A stretch of DNA of 64,000 nucleotides from Ceratopteris richardii (lineage: Eukaryota > Streptophyta > Polypodiopsida > Polypodiales > Pteridaceae), in contig CM035407.1 of NCBI GenBank assembly GCA_020310875.1, positions 74,181,404 through 74,245,403 of the forward strand. Direction: 5' to 3'. Within the stretch, counting starts at the first letter, position 1; each line of letters begins with the position of its first letter. The translations under genes were made by a program, and so were the position numbers. The notes beneath the pieces are model-generated. The model did not search any database and had not been told where the DNA came from. It saw only the letters and a list, made by a program, of their open reading frames with translations. Positions 21,560 to 32,457 of this stretch are shown here, piece by piece.

Positions 21560-22625
21560 GAGTTTGAAAATCACGCAAAACTTGGTGAGCATACTCAAGG
21601 TGATTAGGAGTTCAAAATTGCTTCACTGTGTGGTGTCAAAATCAGAATCTAAGCTTGTTACGACCTCCGAACGAACTATTGCAGTGCTTGTGCACGCAAT
21701 TTTGTCTTTTATGCCAAAGATATATACAGGTTTTGGTTCACCAATATAAGAACCTCAAAGTCTGCTACACATTTAGCAAAACTTTTCAAGGTAGTATATT
21801 CAACTTTTTGAGATACAATCATTTTTTTGTGTCAAGGTATTTTAGTCAATGGCCATGACTAAAAGTAGTGATCTATTATGTATGTGGGCTATTGATGATA
21901 AGTTGGATGGTACAAATTATCCATTATGGGCTTATATGATATGTCATGTATTGGTTCCAAAAGGACTGTGGAATATTGTGTAGGCTATTGAAAAACATCC
22001 TATTACACTTGCAAGTACAATTGCTAAAGCTGATGTAGATGGTGTTGAAGATGGTGAAATTCTTCAGATTCCTATTTATGAGCAACTTTGTTGGGATGGA
22101 AGAGGTTCTCAAGCACATGCATTGATAGCCTTGTCTATCAAATGTGCCATTATTCCCCACATTTTCTCTTGTAAAATAGCAAAGGATGCTTGAGATACAT
22201 CAAACACTTTATACTAGGCAGGGAATGAGGCTTTTGTTACTTACCTCCAAAAAAAATTGGAGAGTGAGAACATAAATGAAGGAGATTCCATGGATAGGTT
22301 TTTGACAAAATCAACTATTTGAAGGAGCAATTGATTTTTGTTGATGAAGTCTTAGGTGGCAGTTCACTTGTGTAAACTGTTTTAAATGGTCTTCTAGATT
22401 CATATCATAGTTTTGCTTCTACTCTTTGATTGATGATGAAAGGCATTCCGAATACCTTAATGTTTGAGGAGTTAGAAACTGTTCTATTGTAGGAAGATCC
22501 ATTTAGGTAGAATAGGTCCGTTATGTGTGTTGTAGATCAAGCTTTCTTGGTTAGTCAAAAGGGTAGAGGTAAACGGATCTCATCTACTAGTAAGCAAAAA
22601 TCTGCTAATTTTGCACAATCAAAGG
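21560..22625 (+). pseudogene. Family D copia leader and gag, plus-strand copy, first part
   Basis: The leader (21,560-21,848) matches, in reverse, those of D1, D2 and D3, for example GGTGAGCATACTCA. Gag starts at ATG 21,849 (MAMTKSSDLLCMWAIDDKLDGT), then NYPLWAYMI, AHALIALSIKCAIIPHI, LESENINEGDSMDRFL and FLVSQKGRGKRIS. Stops occur at about 21,980, 22,193 and 22,320. Its LTR and primer site are missing. It ends just before the zinc knuckle at a sharp junction with minus-strand reverse transcriptase of D1; the likely continuation of this copy is at 32,671. Confidence 0.82.
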
Positions 22626-24347
22626 AAAGAATACACTTCTTCATGCAAGTCACCATTCAAAAATGCTGTTTTAATGTCCAACTGATGTACATTCCAACCA
22701 TGATGAGCTGCAAGTGCACATATGCTCCCAACAGTAGTCATACAGCATGTAGGTTAAGTTCTCATCAAAATCAATGCCTCTTTCTTGTGCATAACCCTTT
22801 GCAACAAGCCTAGCCTTATACCTGTCAACTGTACCATCTGGTTTATGCTTCAACTTGTATACCCACTTAGTGCTAATGACCTTCTTGCCAAGAGGTAAGT
22901 CACATAAAGACCAAGTACCATTCTTCATTATAGCATCATATTCAGATTGCATAGCAGCCATCTAATTTTTTGAATTTTGTGCTTCATCAAATGAAACAGG
23001 CTCATTCTCATCCCAGAGACTAGATGCAGCCATAACATAGCAATCTGATGCAAAAGAGGCACTATGAGAGCCTGAACGAGTACGATGTCACAAAGCTGCA
23101 TCTAATTTGCTGTCACGCAAGGTCTGCACCATCCATTTTGGCATAGTTCTTGCCTGCTCAATATCAGCTCTCTCATCAATAAGTGCATCATGTACATCTG
23201 CATCAGAAATGGAATTATCTGCATCATCACATGAAACCTGCAAAGGCTCAGAAGTTGCCTCATTAGGACCAACACTAGACTATCCACCTTTAAAAAGAGG
23301 CAACAAAGTATCATACATGTCTTTGGAGCTAACAAATGTCTCCTTAGAACATGAAAGCAATGGCTGAATAGCATCTTCCACAAAAACATCACGACTAACT
23401 AGAATGTGCTTAGTCTGTGGATGATACAGACGATAGCCTTTACTTTGAGAACTGTACCCAACAAAAATACATTTTAGTGATTTATCATCCAATTTTCTGC
23501 GATGTTGTTCAAGCATTAATGCTTATGCCAAACAACCAAAAGCACACAAATGAGCAATAGATGGCTTGCGGTCATGCCAAGCCTCATATGGAGTGATATA
23601 CCATAGCACTTTAGTGGGACACCTGTTGAGTACATATGCTGCACACATGACATCCTCAAGCTAGAAAGTATGTGGTAAAGCCTGAATCTTGACCATACAC
23701 CTCGCCATCTCCATAAGTGACCTATTCTTTTGTTCAGCAACTCCATTCTATTGAGGTGTATATAGCACTCTACACTGGTGTTTTATCCCATGTTCAGCCA
23801 GAAATGCATTAAAATCAGAAGGCATACATTCCCCCCCTCGATTAGAACAGAGGGTGCCCATTTTACACGCTGATAGATTTTCAACCAAAACCAAAATCTG
23901 TTTGAAGCACATGAACACTTCGGACTTTGCCTTCAATGGATATACCCATTCATGCCTCGAAAAATCATCGATGAAAGTCATGAAGTAAAGATAATTCCCA
24001 AAAGAAGGTGTTTGCATAGGACCATAGACATCACTATGTACAAGCTACAGTTTCTGAGTAGCCCGAACTGAACCATCTTTTGGAAGGGATGAACGCTGCA
24101 TTTTGCCCAAAATACAGCCTTCACAAACATGTTTTCCAGGTGTCTCAAGTTTGGGCAAAGAGGACACCATTTCAGATTTCTGCAGGCATAGCAAACTAGC
24201 AAAATTCAGATGGCCAAAGCGTGCATGCCAAAGCTTTGCATCTGACATAGCCTGAGAATCATTTACTCCATATGCCAAATCATTTACAGATATTTCATAA
24301 TCTATGAGCTTATACAGCCCACGACATAAGATGCCAGAAGTAATAAT
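22626..24347 (-). pseudogene. D1 pol: pre-integrase, integrase and partial reverse transcriptase
   Basis: From right to left on the minus strand: LWHARFGHLNFASLL and CEGCILGKMQRSSLPK (HHCC zinc site, 24,278-24,045); FMTFIDDFSRHEWVYPLK and CSNRGGECMPSDF (24,017-23,748; the central Asp is Asn); frame changes near 23,746 and 23,516; CIFVGYSSQSKGYRLYHPQTK (23,516-23,280); linker; MAAMQSEYDAIMKNGTW, VISTKWVYKLKHK and [15 protein letters not shown] of reverse transcriptase (22,961-22,671). The sequence stops at the LHEEVY motif, before the active site. Family D's pre-integrase form differs from A and E. Confidence 0.88.
24343..24347. repeat. Target-site duplication of element E, left copy (ATAAT)
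   Basis: ATAAT precedes the LTR at 24,348 and recurs at 30,730-30,734. Confidence 0.92.
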
Positions 24348-25340
24348 TGATGGAGAGTGTTAATCTCCAAAAGAATAACCTACTCTTGCGATTAGAGCAC
24401 CTCTATACCAAGAGTAAGTCAAAACTTCATAATACAAAAATTCTGCTGCACGGTTTCTTTAAATTAATCTTCACAAGTTACTTTTGTCTAAAACTGTCAT
24501 TCTGAACAGTCGACTTTACACCTGTAACTTCTAAGACTTGGTTCTCCTTGAATAGAATCCGTTTAAGCAAATGCTTCTGGTTACGAGTAGCTTATCTTCT
24601 AACTTAAAGATTAAGCCCTCACTCATGCAGAACTTTAAAGTATGCACTGAGAAATGATCAAAACATTGATCACCGAAAATGCGCCTGTTTCAGTAAACTT
24701 TGAACACTCAACACATATGAATGTTCCTACTGACAATTCTCGTTTTCTGTTTACAATTAAACTCTGAAACTTAAGCTATAGATTGATTAACTATAGACTT
24801 AGATATCCTCAAAAGGATTTCATAAATCATCTATCACAGATGAAAACACACAGAAATTTCGGCGCAGTATTTTTCGATTACTCAGACAGTTACAGTTGAG
24901 TGATGAGAGGAAACTCAACTAACTTTTCATATGTCTAATGACATCTAACTTCTCATTCTCTCTTATTCTATGTCTCTCTTCTCTTGCCTATATGCCTCTC
25001 ATTCTTCCCATCTCTCTCTCATATTATGCACCTCGACATTTTCAGGTATTTATAGATAAATTTGTACAAGCTTATAACACTGACTATACTACTGTACATG
25101 TGTACAATTTTTCCGGTTTTCTTCCATGCTCCAAAATTTGTTCTTTTCTTTCTCCTTTCATCTTTCAACTCTTCATGAACTGAAAACTGTAAAAGTGATC
25201 ATTTCCGGTAACATTCCGGTGACTTTACTGTGACATTCCGGTACTGTTCCGGTGCCCTTCCGGTGACCTTTTTAAAGAAATTTTTGCTGAAGTTTCTGCG
25301 GACTTAAAGACCTTCAATTGTTGATTGTCTTGCACCAACA
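24348..25340 (-). repeat. Element E 3' LTR (left in window)
   Basis: Runs from TGATGGAGAGTG to GCACCAACA, 993 bp. It contains the minus-strand CTATAAATA box (25,047-25,055) and several CCGGT/CCGGA motifs. The 81-codon plus-strand frame inside it is antisense to the element and occurs identically placed in both LTRs; I regard it as chance. Confidence 0.95.
25047..25055 (-). promoter_or_regulatory. Putative TATA box in element E 3' LTR
   Basis: CTATAAATA on the minus strand; the copy at 30,436-30,444 in the 5' LTR is the one that would drive transcription of the element. Confidence 0.55.
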
Positions 25341-25352
25341 GCTCCCCCTCAA
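25341..25352 (-). other. Polypurine tract of element E
   Basis: The minus strand reads TTGAGGGGGAGC, overlapping the natural pol stop (25,349-25,351) and abutting the 3' LTR. Confidence 0.88.
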
Positions 25353-25522
25353 TCATCAATTGAGGTTTTCTCTGTCTTCTTTATTCCTGCCATATCTTTA
25401 AACCTTTGTAACTTAGGTCCATCCAAACTTTTTGTAAGCATATCAGCTATCTGATCTTTCGTTGAAGTATGGATTACTTCAATCTCTTTATCCATCACCT
25501 TCTCTCTTAGAAAGTGATACTA
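25349..25522 (-). pseudogene. C-terminal tail of element E RNase H beyond a premature stop
   Basis: After the TAG at 25,520-25,522 the same frame stays open for 56 codons (YHFLREKVMDKEIEV... IADMLTKSLDG) to a TGA at 25,349-25,351, next to the polypurine tract. This is the expected end of a copia RNase H, so the TAG is a secondary nonsense mutation at the position that is His in element A's IEVHYHY. Confidence 0.9.
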
Positions 25523-28500
25523 AATCTCAATATGTTTAGTCCTGGCATGAAAAACAGGATTAGCAGCTAAATATAATGAACTCATATTATCTCCAAATAT
25601 AATTGGAGTCCTCTGTATAGTGTCAAAATTCTTCATTAAAGTCTTTAGCCAAATCACTTCCTTTGCGGCTTCAACCATGCCTTTGTACTCAGCTTCGGTA
25701 GAAGATAAAGCAACTGTATGTTGCTTCTTGGAACACCATGAGATTAGCTTATCTCCCACATAACACATGTATCCATAGGTTGACCTTCTGTCATCTGGAT
25801 TACCTGCCCAATCTGCATCACTGTATATTTTGATATTTGTATCTGATGTAAAACCATAATACAAACCTTCTTTGAGTGTACCCTTAATGTACCTCAACAC
25901 CCTTTGTCCTGCAATCCAATGTTCTTTTCTTGGACAGTGCATGAATTGAGACAGTACTCCTACTGCATATGATAAATCAGGTCTGGTTAAAGTAGCATAG
26001 ATAAGACTACCAACCAAACTCTGATATTGTCTCACATCCTTGAATTCTTCACCTCCAAACTTACTGAGTTTGTGATTCACCTCCATTGGAGTAGGTGCTA
26101 TCCGGCAATCATTCATTTTAAACTTGATTAACAAGTTCTTCAAATATCTTTCTTGGGTCACGAATACTCCATGCTGAGTATATGTGATCTCCATACCCAA
26201 GAAGTAAGACAAGTCTCCCAAGTCACTTATCTTGAACTCCTTTTCCATTTGCTTCTTGAGTCTTTGTATACCTGACTCATCTGTTCCTGTAAGGATTATA
26301 TCATCAACATATATGCACATGTATATGAAACCATTATCACTTGCTTTTATAAGCAGACTACTATCTGCTTCAGACACCTGAAAACCAAGTTCTTTCAAGA
26401 ACTTTACAAGTCTATAATTCCACGCTCTTGGCGCTTGCTTCAAGCCATACAAAGCTCTCTTGAGCTTGCACACATAATCTGGATACCTTTTATCTCTGAA
26501 CCCTTGAGGTTGCTCCATGAACACATCATCTGAAATATATCCATTTAGAAAAGCATTTTTCACATCTAACTGACATAACTTCCAACCTTTGCTCGCAGCA
26601 ACAGCTATGAGCGTTCTGATAGTTGTCATCTTTGCCACTGGACTATAAGTCTCATCATAATCAACTCCATAAGTCTGAGCAAACCCTTTGACAACAAGTC
26701 TAGCTTTGTATCTAGACACACTTCCATCTGCAAATCTTTTGGTCTTGTAGACCCACTTACATCCAATAATCTTCTGGCTATTTGTTTTAGGAACTAAATC
26801 CCATGTTTGATTTTCCACCAATGCATCATGTTCTTCTTGCATAGCTTTCTCCCATTTTTCCTTACCTTTTGCCTCTTCATATGTAGAAGGGTCTTCATCT
26901 GCTTTCATTATGTAAGCATAATCTTTCGTAGCCAAAAATGAAGTATCATAACTGTACCTTGTAGGTTGCCATCTATTTCTTGATGACCTTCTGAGTTCTC
27001 CAGTCCTTGAGGTTTCTGGTTCTTCATACTCAGGATCAAATCTTGGCCTTTCTTCAACTTCTTCCTGCACTTCATAATTTTCTTCTTCATCAATTATTTG
27101 AACCTTTGATTTACCTTTCTTTTGACTCACTTCTTCTTCATCACCTGTATTGTTATTAACTGTTCCTGCATACCAAGAACTTTGCTCATCAAACGTAACA
27201 TCTTTCAAAACCAGAAAATGTTTTGTGGATGGATTCCACAACCTGTATCCCATCTGTCTGTCATCATAAGCAATGAAAACATATTTTTCAGCTTTAGGTT
27301 CCAACTTATGTCTTAATTGTGATGGCACATATGCATATGCCACACATCCAAATACTCTGCAATGATCCAGAGTAGGTCTGTTACCCCACCAAGCTTCATA
27401 TGGTGTCATACCCTGCAGGGCTTTACATGGTAACCTATTGACCAAATAAGTAGCTGTATTTACAGCTTCAGCCCACAAATAATTAGGGCAATTTTTCTCA
27501 TTCATCATGGACCTTGCAAACTCAACAAGAGTCCTATTCCTCCTTTCTGCTACACCATTTTGTTGAGGAGAATACCTGCAAGTAACTTCTCTTTTTATAC
27601 CTGCATTCCATAAGTAGTCACTGAATTCGTTGGAGAAATACTCTCCCCCTCCATCTGATCTTAGTCTCTTCAGTCTATGACCTGTAGTTCTTTCTGCATA
27701 CGCATGATAATGTTTGAATGTATTGAATACTTCTGACTTATCTTTGATCACATAGATAGTGATCCACCTAGTAGCATCATCAACATAAATCACATAATAT
27801 CTTGATCCATTTATACTGAAATCCTTTGATGGTCCCCACACGTCTGTGTGTACCAACTCAAGCTTCTCTGAATGCATAAAACCATGCTTGGAATAAGAAT
27901 TCTTATGAGCTTTACCAAATTGACATGCCTCACATTTGTATGTCATATGTTGACCTGCAACATTAGGCAATCCAAGCACTGAACCATTGTTAATCATATC
28001 TTTAATACCTCTTTCATTGAAATGTCCAAGCCTTTTGTGCCACAGATCTAACTCAGAAATTTTCTGTCCTTCATATGTAAACATGGCCTGACCAATGTTA
28101 CCTTGAATCTTCAGTGTAAACAGTCTTCCTTCTTTTTTTCCTGAAACAATCTGTTTATACCCCTGACTGGGATCTTCCATGTATACTCCTTCATTAGTGA
28201 ATCTTACTTCATATCCCTTTTCAACAATTTGTCCTACACTTATCAAATTCTTAGGAATTGTAGGAACATACAGAACCTTACCCAATAAGGTACTGCCGTC
28301 TTTGGCTTTCACTGATCCAATCGACTTCACTTTATGCTTTGTGTTGTCACCTGTTTGAACAACATGATTAGAAACTTTATTCTCCAAATCAGTCATCAAT
28401 GATATGTTTCCACTCAGGTGATTGCTACATCCTGAGTCAATGTAGAAGACTCTTTGATCTTCACTCTGACTTTCACAAGTAGCATTCAATATCAATGTTG

Positions 28501-28696
28501 AATCTTCCTTCTGTTCTGAAGCGTAATTGTAGTAGGTATTGTTATATTGTTTACTTTGGAATCCTCTACCTGCATTTCTTCCAAAGTAACTCCTACCACC
28601 TCTGCATCTGAAATTTCCTCTTTGATTTCTGCCACCTCTTCCTCTTGCATTGTAACTTTGACTATATCCATTATTACTTGAGTATTGTGCCAACAA
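25520..28696 (-). CDS. Element E Pol: protease, integrase, reverse transcriptase, RNase H
   Basis: A 1,058-codon open frame. Residues 1-60 are the Gly/Arg/Asn/Tyr-rich Gag tail. The protease has FYIDSGCSNH (DSG at 87-89). The integrase zinc site is H220, H225, C255, C258; the catalytic core is D285 (HTDVWG), D348 (LRSDGGGEY) and E384 (GVAERRN), an intact DD35E. The reverse transcriptase (about 625-860) has [13 protein letters not shown] and YVDD at 796-799. RNase H has D960, D962, E1001 and D1036. It ends at a TAG 57 codons early. There is no ATG at its start: the frame opens with TTG codons right after a TGA, and overlaps gag by 205 bases, so translation would need a frameshift, or a one-base indel has separated it from gag. 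All catalytic residues are present. Confidence 0.93.
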   Translation of the reverse strand: MLAQYSSNNGYSQSYNARGRGGRNQRGNFRCRGGRSYFGRNAGRGFQSKQYNNTYYNYASEQKEDSTLILNATCESQSEDQRVFYIDSGCSNHLSGNISLMTDLENKVSNHVVQTGDNTKHKVKSIGSVKAKDGSTLLGKVLYVPTIPKNLISVGQIVEKGYEVRFTNEGVYMEDPSQGYKQIVSGKKEGRLFTLKIQGNIGQAMFTYEGQKISELDLWHKRLGHFNERGIKDMINNGSVLGLPNVAGQHMTYKCEACQFGKAHKNSYSKHGFMHSEKLELVHTDVWGPSKDFSINGSRYYVIYVDDATRWITIYVIKDKSEVFNTFKHYHAYAERTTGHRLKRLRSDGGGEYFSNEFSDYLWNAGIKREVTCRYSPQQNGVAERRNRTLVEFARSMMNEKNCPNYLWAEAVNTATYLVNRLPCKALQGMTPYEAWWGNRPTLDHCRVFGCVAYAYVPSQLRHKLEPKAEKYVFIAYDDRQMGYRLWNPSTKHFLVLKDVTFDEQSSWYAGTVNNNTGDEEEVSQKKGKSKVQIIDEEENYEVQEEVEERPRFDPEYEEPETSRTGELRRSSRNRWQPTRYSYDTSFLATKDYAYIMKADEDPSTYEEAKGKEKWEKAMQEEHDALVENQTWDLVPKTNSQKIIGCKWVYKTKRFADGSVSRYKARLVVKGFAQTYGVDYDETYSPVAKMTTIRTLIAVAASKGWKLCQLDVKNAFLNGYISDDVFMEQPQGFRDKRYPDYVCKLKRALYGLKQAPRAWNYRLVKFLKELGFQVSEADSSLLIKASDNGFIYMCIYVDDIILTGTDESGIQRLKKQMEKEFKISDLGDLSYFLGMEITYTQHGVFVTQERYLKNLLIKFKMNDCRIAPTPMEVNHKLSKFGGEEFKDVRQYQSLVGSLIYATLTRPDLSYAVGVLSQFMHCPRKEHWIAGQRVLRYIKGTLKEGLYYGFTSDTNIKIYSDADWAGNPDDRRSTYGYMCYVGDKLISWCSKKQHTVALSSTEAEYKGMVEAAKEVIWLKTLMKNFDTIQRTPIIFGDNMSSLYLAANPVFHARTKHIEI

Positions 28697-29514
28697 TCAT
28701 TAGCTAAATGATTTGTCTTACCACAAATCCAGCAAGCTTTGCCTCCATCTTTGTTGTTTCTGCCTCTTCCTCTACCTTTGCCACCTCCTCTTCCTCTTAG
28801 GAAGTTGGCTTGGCTAGTTGTTCCTTCATCTTCATTTGCTTGTTGTTTTCCTTTGCTATTCTTCTTTTTATCTTTTGAGTACATTGCATGACCTGCACTC
28901 TTGTCACTATCTCCTTTAACATCATTCTCAAATGTTAGCATATGACCTAGCAACTGATTTAAATCTGGAGTAAAATGATCAAGTGATAACTCTGTAGACA
29001 AAATAAACGGCTTCCATTTGTCATCACCTCTTAAGCCTGTAAGAATTTGCCTTACCAATTTATCCTCCTCAATGTCTTCATCAACAGCACCTAATGCATC
29101 TGCAATGTCTTTCATTCTTGTCACATAGTCTGAAATGGACTGAGAAGCCTTCTTCTTGAAGGTTGTAAACTCTGCCCATAAGGATGCCTTTCTTGACTTA
29201 GTAGTATTCTGGAAATGCTCCTCCAATGCATTCCAAATGTCAGTTGCACTTTCAAGACCTCGAATATGAGGTAACAAGTAATCATTTACTGCCATATAGA
29301 TAATGCTTCTAGCTTGCGCATCTTTCTTCATCCAGTTTTTCAAATTTGCTAACTCTTCCCTAGTCGGAACACTAGGATCTCTGAACTGTGGCTTTTCTTC
29401 TTCTCCTGTGATATAAGCTATCAATTCTTTGCTCATAAGATGAGCTTCCATCCTCATTGACCACGAAGGATAGTTTTCCCTATCCAGTTTCTCTATCTGC
29501 AGAGAATCTCCCAT
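28492..29514 (-). CDS. Element E Gag
   Basis: A 340-codon frame starting at ATG 29,514-29,512 (MGDSLQIEKLDRENYPSW), about 210 bases after the primer site. Capsid-like motifs include IWNALEEHFQNTTKSRKASL, FTTFKKKASQSISDYV and LVRQILTGLRGDDKW. The nucleocapsid has a Gly/Arg stretch (about 240-252) and a complete CX2CX4HX4C knuckle, C261, C264, H269, C274. After residue about 276 the translation changes to Glu/Val-rich sequence, while the expected Gly/Arg/Tyr tail continues in the pol frame; residues 277-340 are therefore probably an out-of-frame tail. The first 275 residues look functional. Element A has gag and protease in one frame, which supports a recent one-base indel here. Confidence 0.92.
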   Translation of the reverse strand: MGDSLQIEKLDRENYPSWSMRMEAHLMSKELIAYITGEEEKPQFRDPSVPTREELANLKNWMKKDAQARSIIYMAVNDYLLPHIRGLESATDIWNALEEHFQNTTKSRKASLWAEFTTFKKKASQSISDYVTRMKDIADALGAVDEDIEEDKLVRQILTGLRGDDKWKPFILSTELSLDHFTPDLNQLLGHMLTFENDVKGDSDKSAGHAMYSKDKKKNSKGKQQANEDEGTTSQANFLRGRGGGKGRGRGRNNKDGGKACWICGKTNHLANDCWHNTQVIMDIVKVTMQEEEVAEIKEEISDAEVVGVTLEEMQVEDSKVNNITIPTTITLQNRRKIQH

Positions 29515-29723
29515 CTTGTGTCTTCCTGTGTATTGAAAACTTCAATCTTTATGAATAATATATGTACCTTTGCTTCAACTTAGACTCTGTTTGTCTTTCT
29601 TGATATCGTATGATCTCTTCCTCAGGTTTTGCCTTCAAGCTTTCACCTTTTAGTTCTTCGGTTGTTGAATTCTTTGTAACCGCAGCAATCGGGAACCTCC
29701 TTTCTTTGATTTTGATGTCTCCT

Positions 29724-29735
29724 GCTCTGATACCA
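29724..29735 (-). other. Primer-binding site of element E
   Basis: The minus strand reads TGGTATCAGAGC, a perfect match to the initiator tRNA-Met complement, one base inside the 5' LTR. Confidence 0.95.
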
Positions 29736-29736
29736 C

Positions 29737-30729
29737 TGATGGAGAGTGTTAATCTCCAAAAGAATAACCTACTCTTGCGATTAGAGCACCTCTATACCAA
29801 GAGTAAGTCAAAACTTCATAATACAAAAATTCTGCTGCACGGTTTCTTTAAATTAATCTTCACAAGTTACTTTTGTCTAAAACTGTCATTCTGAACAGTC
29901 GACTTTACACCTGTAACTTCTAAGACTTGGTTCTCCTTGAATAGAACCCGTTTAAGCAAATGCTTCTGGTTACGAGTAGCTTATCTTCTAACTTAAAGAT
30001 TAAGCCCTCACTCATGCAGAACTTTAAAGTATGCACTGAGAAATGATCAAAACATTGATCACCGAAAATGCGCCTGTTTCAGTAAACTTTGAACACTCAA
30101 CACATATGAATGTTCCTACTGACAATTCTCATTTTTTGTTTACAATTAAACTCTGAAACTTAAGCTATAGATTGATTAACTATAGACTTAGATATCCTCA
30201 AAAGGATTTCATAAATCATCTATCACAGATGAAAACACACAGAAATTTCGGCGCAGTATTTTTCGATTACTCAGACAGTTACAGTTGAGTGATGAGAGGA
30301 AACTCAACTAACTTTTCATATGTCTAATGACATCTAACTTCTCATTCTCTCTTATTCTATGTCTCTCTTCTCTTGCCTATATGCCTCTCATTCTTCCCAT
30401 CTCTCTCTCATATTATGCACCTCGACATTTTCAGGTATTTATAGATAAATTTGTACAAGCTTATAACACTGACTATACTACTGTACATGTGTACAATTTT
30501 TCCGGTTTTCTTCCACGCTCCAAAATTTGTTATTTTCTTTCTCCTTTCATCTTTCAACTCTTCATGAACTGAAAACTGTAAAAGTGATCATTTCCGGTAA
30601 CATTCCGGTGACTTTACTGTGACATTCCGGTACTGTTCCGGTGCCCTTCCGGTGACCTTTTTAAAGAAATTTTTGCTGAAGTTTCTGCGGACTTAAAGAC
30701 CTTCAATTGTTGATTGTCTTGCACCAACA
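29737..30729 (-). repeat. Element E 5' LTR (right in window)
   Basis: 993 bp, TGATGGAGAGTG to GCACCAACA, nearly identical to 24,348-25,340. A TATA-like box lies at 30,436-30,444 (minus). ATAAT follows at 30,730-30,734. Confidence 0.95.
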
Positions 30730-30734
30730 ATAAT

Positions 30735-32109
30735 CACATCGTCATTTGATAGATCATGAACTGTACACCTCTCATCAACAAATTTCACAACCAAACCAAT
30801 GTTGGCTAATACAGAAACTGGTAACAAGTTCTTCTTGATCCTTGGCATAAATAAAGCATCTGAAAAACTGAAAGAACTACCATCAGTAGTAGTCAAAATG
30901 ATCTTACCAACTCCCATAACAAGATAAGAGGAGTTGTTGGCGCATGTAACAGTATTCCCTGTAGGGGTAGGCTCGAGTGAAGAGAAGAAATTGCGCTGCG
31001 AGGTAATATGTTTGGTCACCCCATTATCAAAATACCAAACATCTGAGTCTACTACAGACATGCACTGCTCATGAGAAGATGGTTCAAAACTGCAAACAGT
31101 AGTAAACACCCATTCTTCTTCCTGCACAAGATTAGCAGACTCTGTTTTTGATGTAGATGCCTCTGCAACAACCATTCCAACCTCTTTCTTCTTTGCCTCT
31201 TTAACAACCAGTTTTGGACAGTTCTTTATGATATGATCATTCCTTTTGCACTACTTACAAAACCATTTCTGCTTTTTTGATTTCTTCTCATCTTTATCTT
31301 CCTTCTTTGAATATGCAGAATTAGCAGATTTCTGCTTACTAGTTGAAGAGCTCCATTTTCCTTTGCCCTTCTGACTATCCAGGAAAGCTTGATCTACAAC
31401 TCGCATAATGGACCTGTTCTGCCTAGACTAATCTTCCTGCAACAGAAGAGAGACTAACTCCTCAAATGATAAGGCATTTGGATTGCCTTTCATCATCAAC
31501 CAAAGAGTAGAAGCAAAACTCTGATATGAATCAGGAAGACCATTCAGAACGATCTGCACAGGTGAGCTATCTCGTATAACGTCATCAATAGAAATCAACT
31601 GTTCCTTCAAGTCTTTGATCTTCATTAGGAAACTCTCCATAGAATCACCTTCATTCATGTGCTCACTCTCCAACTGTTTTCGAAGGTAAGCAACACGAGC
31701 CTCATTCCTAGCTTGGTACAATGTGGTAAGTGTATCCCAAGCATCCTTAGTTGAGCGAATGTGAGGAATAATGGCACGTTTGATAGACAAAGCTATCAAT
31801 GCATGTGCCTGGGCATCTCTGCCATCCCAACGAATATGCTCTATAGTAGGTGTAGCAAAAACCGTAGCACGAACAGGAATATGTAGAATATCATCATCTT
31901 CGACACCTTCTGCATTAGCTTCAGTACCTCAAGTTGTAACAGTTGCAGGTGTGATAGGACGTTTCTCGACACCCTGCACAATGTTCCATAGTCCCTTTGC
32001 AACCAATAAATGTCGCATCATATAAGCCCATAACAGGTAGTTGGTACCATCCAACTTATCCTCAATAGCCAAGATACGGAATACATCACTGCTTTCAGCC
32101 GTGGCCGAT
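30735..32109 (-). pseudogene. D1 gag and protease
   Basis: The gag start, ATG in the sibling copies, is ATC here (32,109-32,107). The downstream frame reads AHALIALSIKRAIIPHIRSTKDAWDTL and LESEHMNEGDSMESFLMKI (31,799-31,428), with an earlier stop near 31,928. The zinc-knuckle region is at 31,420-31,200. The protease frame (31,175-30,735) has DVWYFDNGVTKHITS, where the usual DSGA reads DNGV, so the catalytic triad is altered; then LFMPRIKKNLLPVS and DLSNDDVII, where E interrupts. Confidence 0.85.
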
Positions 32110-32443
32110 GACTAAAATGCCTTGATATAGAAAAATGAATGTATCTCAAAAAGTTCAACAGAACTGCCCAGACGAATTCCGCTACAACTGTAGCAGACTT
32201 CGAGATGCTTACACTAGCAAACAGGAACTGGTATATACCTTTGGCACAAAAAGATGAAAAATCCTGCACAAGTGCTGCGAACGTGCATTCGAAGGCCAAA
32301 ACAAGCTCAAATCGCGATTTCGGCACCACAGAGCGAAGCAGTTTTGATCTCGAAAACACGCTGAGTATGCTCATCAAAATTCGTGTGATTCTAAGACTAC
32401 AAAAGGAGGAGTGTTGACGGTGGCCTAGATGAAGCGACGACGT

Positions 32444-32455
32444 GCTCTGATACCA
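32444..32455 (-). other. Primer-binding site of D1
   Basis: The minus strand reads TGGTATCAGAGC, two bases from the LTR start at 32,458. Confidence 0.9.
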
Positions 32456-32457
32456 AC

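Larger units (their letters stand above)
24348..30729 (-). mobile_element. Ty1/copia LTR retrotransposon E, nearly intact
   Basis: A 6,382-bp minus-strand element with two LTRs of exactly 993 bp that differ at about five positions by eye (near 24,550, 24,745, 24,750, 25,127 and 25,143). It has a perfect primer site, polypurine tract and ATAAT duplication. One long Gag and one long Pol frame survive. Only two defects are seen: the gag/pol frame offset and one nonsense codon late in RNase H. It is clearly the most recent insertion here and could have moved recently, possibly with proteins from a sibling copy. Confidence 0.96.

Noticed and set aside
24938..25183. 81-aa plus-strand frame, repeated at 30,327-30,572
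   Set aside because: It lies antisense in both LTRs of element E; identity between copies reflects LTR identity, not selection on a protein.
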